From assembly GCF_032854445.1 (NCBI RefSeq), contig NC_088298.1, positions 13,873,504 through 13,937,503 of the forward strand: a DNA stretch of 64,000 bases. The letters are read 5' to 3'. A program made the translations under genes and the position numbers. Numbering within the stretch: the first letter of the stretch is position 1; every line of letters begins with the position of its first letter. This document shows positions 56,396 to 64,000 of the stretch, in pieces. Below the pieces are notes generated by a model, which worked only from the letters and a program-made list of their open reading frames with translations, ran no database searches and was not told the origin of the DNA. Origin of the DNA: Liolophura sinensis. Its lineage: Eukaryota; Mollusca; Polyplacophora; Chitonida; Chitonidae.

Positions 56396-56617
56396 TCACG
56401 GCGGCTGTTGTTTTCCGATACGAGTCGGTGTCAGAAAGGTGAAAATGGACAGAGCGGCTGATCCATTCCATGCTTTGTCTGCTTGTAATATAACCACGCC
56501 ATAGCACAAACTGAACAATACTCCTCCCACAGCGGAGTGTTTCCACGTATAGACATCACAGCGTGCAGCTACAACAGGGTGGATCTTGTCACTATTGTTA
56601 GTCCAACTTCGTTCCCG
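56396..56617 (-). CDS. candidate exon with membrane segment, unknown protein
   Basis: On the minus strand a pyrimidine-rich acceptor (TTACTCTTCATCTTAG) precedes a 73-residue frame with CDVYTWKHSAVGGVLFSLCY and then GVVILQADKAWNGS, a membrane-helix-like region with an N-glycosylation-type NGS, followed by LSIFTFLTPTR and a TGA at 56396. A GTGAAA donor overlapping the stop offers an alternative exit (exon end 56400). No family recognised. Confidence 0.42.
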   Translation of the reverse strand, partial: RERSWTNNSDKIHPVVAARCDVYTWKHSAVGGVLFSLCYGVVILQADKAWNGSAALSIFTFLTPTRIGKQQPP

Positions 56618-58828
56618 CTAAGATGAAGAGTAATTTGCTTCAGTCTTTTGGTTTTCTGCTCATTCCTATTTTAATGAAACTTGCACAAGTTAGCCCTAGA
56701 AATAAACCAAGAATCATCAACAGCATATAGTACCAAACGTTCAGAACTTTGCTCTTTGAAACCTGTGTCACAAAGTCGATGTACGATTACCACAGTTATG
56801 GACTTTCATAAAGTGTGATACTACTTTCAATCATTCAATGATACAAATAATATCTGTATTTTTGTGCAAATAATAGGCCTACATTGTTTACTGAAAAAGC
56901 GTTCAATCGATAAGACTGGATGGAGTTGAAATCTCACTCTACATGTGAAAGTACCCCAAATGTTTTAGTTGCACCGTGTTACATGACGTTCGGTTCTGGA
57001 TATGGCCGGGGATTACAATAAAAGAAAGTCAGTTAGATGTTGAACGATCCTTAAAGAAGTTTGCCTGAAACCATTCATAATTAAAGAACCCGCGGCTATC
57101 CCGGGATTGACAAATGCGACTAATTCGTCGATAATATACCACAGAAATGGGTTGCTGAGATATGCTTTCCATTGATGGGCTCTTTAACTGGTGAAGAAAT
57201 GTTACATAATTATTTACAGATTTCTCAGAAAAAAAATAAAGTGGAATAGACGAAGTACAGGGTTCGAGCGCCTGCTACTTTAACAAATTTGACATCATCT
57301 AAAAACATCCCATAGTGCAAGAACTAAATCAGCAATTCATTTCGAGCAATCAGCGCGGGAAATAGCATATTATTTACCTACTTGCATGAAGCCTGGCTTT
57401 TAAATCCGTCTCGAATTACAACCTTGTTCGAAATGTCGATCTCAACCAATAAATTAATCACCGTTATATCCTATACTCTGTTTTCTTTTATCAGGGACGT
57501 TCGAGAAAAAAATTGTTTGTCATTTTGGTTATAAAATTAATGGCGCTGAACGTTTGCGTACATTAGAGTTGATTGTTAGGGACGCTCTCAGGGTCATTAT
57601 AGCTCCTGTGATTATGTCAGTTTTATTTCTCATTCCTGAATTGAGGGACCTTACAAACATGTCGTGCCTTGCTATCAGATAGGTGGTTTGATTTATTAGT
57701 ATTCAATTAGTATGCTTCGCCGTGTAACAAGGTTTATTTACCCATCCAGTGATCTCGAAAACAGCTCGTGTTCGCCCGTCAGATCCATGCAAGGTTCCGT
57801 GCGCACATCGGGGAAGTGTCCTGTCTTCTTGGTACTTTGGTTCTTGCGTTTATTCTCTGAGAGTGGAGGCCAGTACGTTAGAACTCTGATTCAAAATTCT
57901 GAACTCATCAACAGTTACTTTTTACGATAAATATTAGAAAGATAGATGCCACTCGTTCCAGACCTTGCTGGGGTGAGTTTGGCTGAGAAGCGTTAGACTA
58001 TGGTGTTTTGATTTCGACGTGCTTCAAAAGAAATTTATTCATTTATTTATTAGTTATTAACATTGTTAAGGGTACAACACCCATAAGTTCTTGCTGTGGA
58101 ACCCTTTGATCGATTCACATCACCTCTACAATAACCTAGTATAAAGTACGACCTCAAGTCACTCTGACTGAACAAAATGACATCATAGGACACATAAACA
58201 GAACTATGAAACAAAGGGAAATGAAGAAAGTTATTGCACAAAGATGAAAAATAAAATCCTTACTACGCATATTTTGTATCTCTCTTGATAACCCGTCCAC
58301 ATGCATTTTATGTCGTCATATTTTCCGTCAATGACCGGAATTAATGAGAAATGAACTCATCGCTGAACTTGCTGGGGACCAGCTTAGTGCTCCCACTGGC
58401 GCCTTTCACACCCCTCTCCCACCTCTTCCCCCTCTCCCCACAGAATTGTTTTGACAGCTATCACCTTTGCCGCATATTGAGTATCATTTAAATCTAAATT
58501 AAATCATTTAAATCTAAATTAAATACATGTAAAAATCGCAAAAACTATTTCTGACTATTAACTTCTCTCTATGAGGTATAGTTATTATTTTTCCTGACCT
58601 TTTTCTTTACACTACTGTCAAAGACATTAGTCATACACAATATAACGCAAAAGCCTGATGTCAATAGATAGGCCTACGTGAAAGATCAAACGTAGAAAGT
58701 ATAATGCGAAAACAACGATGGCAGTATTGCATATGAATATGGCAGCCGGATAAGGACATCTGGCCGCGGCCCGAGGGCGGTGCAAATTGCGCGCCTCCGC
58801 ACATCGTGTGTATCTTTTAACATAATGG
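56618..58828. other. no supported feature
   Basis: AT-rich. A 20-bp direct duplication (ATCATTTAAATCTAAATTAA) occurs at about 58489-58525. No exon called. Confidence 0.4.
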
Positions 58829-58975
58829 ATTATACGACCGCGTCCAGCATTATAGTGGGAGGAAACCGGAGGAAATCCATGCCCATCCGCAGGTTAATGG
58901 CAGATCTTCCCGCGTACCACTGGAGAGGACGCCAGCATTGTCTGGTACTGAACTCACAGCGACTGCATCGGTCTA
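58829..58975 (-). mobile_element. SINE-A fragment
   Basis: TTATACGACCGCGTCCAGC, AGTGGGAGGAAACCGG, CATCCGCAGGTTAATGGCAG and GAACTCACAGCGACTGCATC match the SINE-A body on the minus strand. A short internal deletion removes the GGGCTCTGCC segment. Confidence 0.85.
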
Positions 58976-59403
58976 AGGGTGTATCAGTCATGTTCTACAT
59001 GTAAGTCGAAATCACATTTTAGAGCGAGATTTGCAGGTTATCAGATAGACTCGTGTTCACGTGTTAGTCCCATCATTTTGAATTAAATTCACGCTGAGAA
59101 GCGGGATTTCGCATTACGTGAAATATATCTCCACCTGCATGGGCTATTGTAACGCGCTGGCACGCTAATTACTCGGCTGGTCACATCGAGAACTAAAGTA
59201 ATGTACCATGAAGATGAAATGTGAGAGAATATCTGGATACAGATAAAAAAATTCAGAGAAAAGGGACATGAAATAGAATCTTTTGTATAACTAATATAAA
59301 TGCAGTCCTCTAAATAAACTGATACATTTGTGAGAGTAAATGATGGAATTATGTTAAAGAAATTGTTATTGAGCGATCTACATCAATTTCTTACTCTCCA
59401 GGA
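58976..59403. other. no supported feature
   Basis: Nothing recognised. Confidence 0.4.
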
Positions 59404-59781
59404 TTATATTTGTTCTTCGGTTACCAAAATTTCACCATATTGGTGGCACTGGCGGATAAAACATTTTTCTACAGTTATTTTAGATTCTTCATTGCTCTGA
59501 TTGAATATGGTCCTTCCCCGCACAGCTTGTGGAAAGAAAGGATTACTAAAGCTGACTGATCTTCTTGGAAACTTGCTAGTGGTTTGGTGTTCTGATTTGG
59601 TGCGTGTTACGCTGATATGTGAGTGGTGATAGTTTATTTTCAAGTACATTGCTTGATACATCATTGATGTGATTTGGAATGAATAGCAGGCGATGTATGC
59701 AGAGTGGTATACGCATTTGTACGAAGCCCGATTCTTCATACAGTAGGTTAGAAACAACGCGTTTATCTAAATCAGTGATAC

Positions 59782-59853
59782 CTCGCATATTGTCCTTTTG
59801 GATATTTTCCACGGTGTTTATCTGACCTTCAGCAATATTGTCCCAAGCTATAT
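59782..59853 (-). CDS. weak exon candidate within a long minus frame
   Basis: Within a 122-codon minus-strand frame (59576-59944), the part from acceptor ATATCCTGCAG (AG at 59854-59855) to donor CGAGGTATCA reads DIAWDNIAEGQINTVENIQK and a few more residues. Another frame of 117 codons overlaps downstream (59404-59757). Unusually long open frames in AT-rich DNA suggest coding or recently coding sequence. No family recognised. Confidence 0.25.
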
Positions 59854-60079
59854 CTGCAGGATATTCCACAGGTGATGTAATAAAATATTTATACTCAGTT
59901 TCTAAGTATTTTCTGCTCAGACGATATTTAAGAACTCTTTTCATGTATAATTTTTATTGGCAGCCTCTATAAGTTCGCCCATTTCATAAGTCTAGTTCAA
60001 GGTTTAAGAATGACCCATGTCAAATTTCTGTCAGAGGGCTGCGCTCCAGATAACTACTATTGATCTATAGTACGTAGGC

Positions 60080-60240
60080 CAACATCACGTTGTTGCGGTT
60101 CGCGGCACGAGAGAGGAGCAAATGGCTTCAGAAGGATGACGGTAACGTTGGCGCGCGATTTGCTCAGTCCTCGTGCAGAGGGCCGCGGGGCGAGATGTCT
60201 TCATCCGACTGCCATAAGATGAAAGACCAGCCATAGAGAA
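60080..60240. promoter_or_regulatory. small CpG-rich island
   Basis: The densest CpG stretch in its surroundings (GTTGCGGTTCGCGGCACGAG, TTGGCGCGCGATTTGC, GGGCCGCGGGGCGAG). It could be a promoter or the remains of a repeat. There is an ATG at 60122 but only five codons. Confidence 0.3.
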
Positions 60241-61664
60241 TATAACTTTGCTGATAAAGATGTTTAATACAATGCACATCGGTACATTGCAAGCAATAAA
60301 GCAGAAATTGTTATCCATATAGAAACTTTGCGATGTTAGAGAATTAACACAAAAAGGCATGATGTAGATAGGGTAACCGAAAGATCAGCCATATGGAATA
60401 TAATATTATTAGTGCAGTCACAGCTAGAACTTGATTTAATCTTCACTTTTTTCGAGGAAATGTGCAACAAAAAAAGTACAGACATTTTTAGCTTTCCGTT
60501 AATTAACACTGTCTTAGGAGAGTTCTTGTTACAGGTACATGTAGTTCGGTTGTACGCTGTGAACCAGAACAGTATTTCTTGTGTCTTTGGAACAGAGTTT
60601 ACATAAGTTATGTTGTTAACGTTAGGTGTTGTAACTCAGCCCTGTGCATTCCATAAGAAATAAGGGCATCTGTAAAATTTTGAAATACATGTAGACTAAC
60701 GCTAGAAGTCTGGACTTTCCCTTGCCTCCGGCAGGGATGAGTACTTTGCCACGTCGGGTGTCACTGCCTGACACCATGTATTTATTAATTTCAAACTGTC
60801 ATCAGTAAAACTCACACCTTCCCACAATTTCCAATAGTTTCATTCAAAGGCATGAAAAAAACCCTTGCCTCAAAAACGACTTTGCAACCTATACCACACA
60901 TGATAACATTGGAAAAGCGGAAGTGATGATAGAGGTGGTCCATTTCATATCGGCCAACGCACAAAAGATGAGGTCATGATCTTACACATCCACACTCCCA
61001 ATCCTGGATCTGAAAATTAAGGTAAAAAATTGTTTTCTTTGAAATTGCTAAAAACAAATGTACCATTTTTTTCATTTTTCTTTTTTTTAAAATTCTGCCA
61101 AGTGTTTATGCCTTGAATTGTGTGGCTTCCAAACGGAAGTGAAACTCTATTTTAAGTTGGCGTTAATAACGTTAAGCTTAGCTTTATATAAAAGTCCGAT
61201 CAAAGACATGCGTGTGCGATTGGACAGAGCGCAAACATGATTTCATCAACTCGATAAATTACGAGACTGAAATGCAACATGTAAAACTTAGAGAAGAAGA
61301 GTGGAAATTCGTAAATAGAATTTCATCACTTTCTTTAGCTTTGATGCCGGGATTGGTTTGATCAAAGGTTACGTCATTTCATTAAAACAAATGTAGTTTT
61401 ATTCAGGTCACTCTAACCTTTTTTCCGATCACGTGGTCTTTGTTTCTCGCTAGCTTATCACTGTTTTCTGGTAATATCACTACAAACCGGCCTTCAGCCA
61501 AAACACAAAGATAGAAACATAATTATGTTTGTAATTCCGGTGGGTATTAGGCTCATGTATATTGTGGTTGACCCAAGAGAATGTGAGATGCTACATTTTG
61601 ATGGAAAAATTTTATTAATAGCGTCTACGCGGACAACAGACCCTATAAAGATACCAAAGACGCG
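60241..61664. other. no supported feature
   Basis: AT-rich, nothing recognised. Confidence 0.4.
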
Positions 61665-62015
61665 GGCAATATTTTGACAGATACCCGGTGAAGGGTAGGA
61701 TTTTGACAGGTGCCCGGTGAAGGGCAGTATTTTGACAGGTACCCGGTGATGGGCAGTATTTTGACAGGTATTCGGTGATGGGCAGTATTTTGACAGGCAC
61801 CTGGTGATGGGCAGTATTTTGACAGGCACCTGGTGATTGGCAGTATTTTGACAGGTACTCGGTGATGGGCAGTATTTTGACAGGCACCTGGTGATGGGCA
61901 GTATTTTGACAGGCACCTGGTGATGGGCAGTATTTTGACAGGCACCTGGTGATGGGCAGTATTTTGACAGGTACCTGGTGATGGGCAGTATTTTGGCAAG
62001 TGCCTGATGATGAGC
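61665..62015 (+). repeat. 29-bp minisatellite, about 12 copies
   Basis: The unit is GGGCAGTATTTTGACAGGCA then CCTGGTGAT. Because 29 is not a multiple of three and the unit has no stop in any minus frame, all three minus frames are open (135-191 codons) and spell the same cycling peptide. This is an artefact of the array, not a gene. Confidence 0.93.
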
Positions 62016-62320
62016 AGTATTTTCCGTGACCTCTTCCATATTTCCGCCACCCTCGACCCTTAGCGGCAATATCGGATTGAAATGTCATAAAGGACGTGAA
62101 GCCCAAAGAAGAGATATAACAGGCATCTGCGAATATGTCACTGTGAAGAGCATATCTGCTTGATGAACTAGCCCGATAAGAAAATATACCTTCGGAAAAT
62201 TGGAAAACGCCATAGGGATAATCCTTGAAGGGCGCATTTTACGAAATGCCCCAAACTTAGTGTATAAAATCCGAAATTAGGGAAAATGTCAAGTGACTGA
62301 GCTTAACGGGCTAAGTGTGA

Positions 62321-62478
62321 CGACCAAACATAACAGCGTTGGTTGTCGCTTTTGTGTGTCACATTTCATCCTACATATATCCGTGCGCCGGACACGAAAG
62401 GCTTGGGATACAGATCGTTAACTTCTATGCTTGTCCAACCTCATGGTCCGCACGAATGACAGAACAATGTGGACAAAG
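62321..62478 (+). CDS. candidate exon, cysteine-containing, unknown
   Basis: Frame open from 62321, with RLGIQIVNFYACPTSWSARM and then TEQCGQ, meeting the donor AAAGGTACAG (GT at 62479). Cysteines at PCAG, YACP and EQCG suggest a secreted domain. A possible acceptor is ACATAACAG (AG at 62335-62336), giving an exon from about 62337. A hydrophobic start (LVVAFVCHISSYIY) could be part of a signal peptide. No family recognised. Confidence 0.35.
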
Positions 62479-62479
62479 G

Positions 62480-62897
62480 TACAGTATAACTCATCCTGCA
62501 TGGTTTCCATATATCAGCTTTATTAAAAACACAGCGTGAAACCCAGATTAGAAAAGCACCTAAAACAAAAGCAAGGAGAATTGTAACCTGTCGCTTGTTA
62601 CAGCCATAAGAAATTACATTTCTAGAGTGGTATTGTCCGCAATAAAGGTCAGGCTTCGGCTTAGGATATTGCCGCTGAATGGTCGAACATATAGTGATCT
62701 TGAAGGTCCAGGCGTCGTATCACAGAATGTGCTTGTAGCAAACAGACGTGTTTTCGTGAGATAAAAAATCCCCCATGGCTTGTCTGATTTAGTTAGCACG
62801 CGATTGTCCACTTTTGTGCATGCTGATCTATTGTCCCATGTACAATGAACGATGACATATACTGGTCTGTAACAGCATAATCTGCATGAACTGTCGA
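62480..62897. other. no supported feature
   Basis: Nothing recognised. Confidence 0.4.
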
Positions 62898-62968
62898 TAT
62901 GATTTATTTATTGATATGTTTGTTGTTTAACGCCATACTCAAAAATTTTTCACTTTTATGAGGATGGT
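62898..62968 (-). mobile_element. SINE tail fragment (shared 3' module)
   Basis: GTTGTTTAACGCCATACTCA then AAAATTTTTCACTTTTATGA is the minus-strand shared tail, preceded by a TTTATTTATT end. A B-box-like GGTTCGAACTCC at about 63038 could be its diverged head. Confidence 0.6.
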
Positions 62969-63747
62969 AAATGTCATGTGTGGGTGAAATCAGAGTGTCC
63001 CAGATAAATTGTTATTTTAAATGACAAACTTTCTCTGGTTCGAACTCCTTTGCCGTGGGTCTTAGTGACGGAAAGCCTAGCACCTTAAAGACTCCGCCAA
63101 GTTTCGCTCGCTCCATGTGAGGGAAAGTCAATACAACATCAACAGGGGAGAAAGATGGACCTGAATAAAACCTGCCTAGGTTTTATTCTGAAATGAGAGA
63201 GTGAAATGTCCTGTGGAAATATTACTATGGATTTACGTGAATGCGCAAAAAATAAGCATCATCAGTGATCGATGACATGCCTTACCAGAACAGTTTGAAG
63301 ACAGCTGGTCAAGTGGTTGCCCGATCATTCGTGCTGTTGTGCCATCCACAAAGGCAATTCAGTGACAACCCCGTACATTTCCCCTGTTTCACTATGAATC
63401 CCATTAAATATTCATGACGCTAGTGTAGTGTGTCACAGATGGAATCAATTGCCTTTGTCTTTGAATCGAAGATCTCCAGGACACCTGATAAAGAATTCAA
63501 AAGTGCCAAAAAATAAATTGACGATGCCTGTGAGGAAATTTATTTTTACCCCTCCCCCCCCCCTCCTAAAAAAATAGAATAATTGTATGAATTTCAAATT
63601 TAATCCCAACGAACACTTATGGTATCATATAGCCATGACTAGCAGGGATGAAGAAAAGTGCATTAAGGTGACGAGTGCATTATTTTCAGAGGTAGGTAGG
63701 TCAGTAATATTTTGCTGATGTATTTAATATACTTTCTTGTGGTCACA
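62969..63747. other. no gene; C-rich tract
   Basis: 63551-63566 is a C-rich homopolymer-like tract. Otherwise empty. Confidence 0.4.
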
Positions 63748-63860
63748 CCATTGTTTTGTTTGGCATTTAGTGTCGTTCTCACGAGATTTTCACTAATGTG
63801 ATGGCAGTCATGTTCATGGGCAGAGCGCCTCCTAAACAAACCTCCTAACTGAAACCCGCA
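63748..63860 (-). mobile_element. old SINE 3' half
   Basis: On the minus strand TGCCATCACATTAGTGAAAA then TCTCGTGAGAACGACACTAA aligns with the shared SINE tail, and GGGCAGAGCGCCTCC on the plus strand matches the SINE-A body. The 106-codon minus frame here is explained by it. Confidence 0.5.
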
Positions 63861-64000
63861 GTGGGAGCAACGGGAGATAGATACAGCCTCACGATCTCTC
63901 TGCAACAATATGAAGAATTCAGACTGAATGCTAGGCATTGCCACGGAATGAGAAAACTGGAAAACCCGTTTTAAGCTCCTCATTTTAGATTGATCTTTTG

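Noticed and set aside
61494-62106. Three overlapping minus frames of 135-191 codons
   Set aside because: They are explained entirely by the stop-free 29-bp tandem unit.

Overview
The window reads as intergenic and intronic DNA from a marine invertebrate, most likely a mollusc. A brachiopod or another lophotrochozoan cannot be excluded. The reasons are an AT-rich background, no long reading frames or bacterial-type operons, GT-AG splice signals around short exon-like frames, and dense tRNA-headed SINEs whose 3' ends resemble the Meta-SINE type that I recall from molluscs. No complete gene is visible. I found no rRNA, intact tRNA, CRISPR array or prokaryotic feature.

Most of the interpretable sequence is repetitive. 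At least four SINE types (named A to D here) recur on both strands. They have different heads and different terminal microsatellites (AAAT, CACT, AATC) but a related 3' module of about 40 bp. Several copies have 11-13 bp target-site duplications. A decayed Ty3/Gypsy-type element with gag, protease and integrase remnants lies at 32870-36172, and LTR scraps lie at about 94-150 and 9424-9527. There is a small DNA transposon remnant with 29-bp terminal inverted repeats (12237-12470), a foldback repeat (13988-14370), and a family bounded by CTAGAGCAGTGA-like ends (30066-31799, 41301-42293, 49041-49700 and others).

Tandem arrays are prominent: 33 bp (10228), about 19 bp (16908), about 30 bp (18871), 37 bp with a 148-bp higher-order period (20650-21939), 65 bp with a roughly 195-bp higher-order period (23803-25945), 42 bp (43040), 70 bp (43951), 74 bp (44938-46092) and 29 bp (61665). 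Two arrays carry SINE insertions.

Gene evidence is limited to isolated candidate exons. On the plus strand these are a SAM-like exon pair (13683-13751 and 14729-14839), a frameshifted helical exon (17825-18155), a possible promoter and first exon (23621-23792), another possible first exon (28425-28444) and a cysteine-containing exon (62321-62478). On the minus strand they are a terminal exon (54573-54750), a membrane-segment exon (56396-56617) and a weaker one (59782-59853). None could be assigned to a named gene, and how they join is unknown. I did not find a convincing new biological system. The best leads are the shared SINE tail, the protease-integrase order and in-frame gag duplication of the retroelement, the higher-order satellites, and the unidentified exons.
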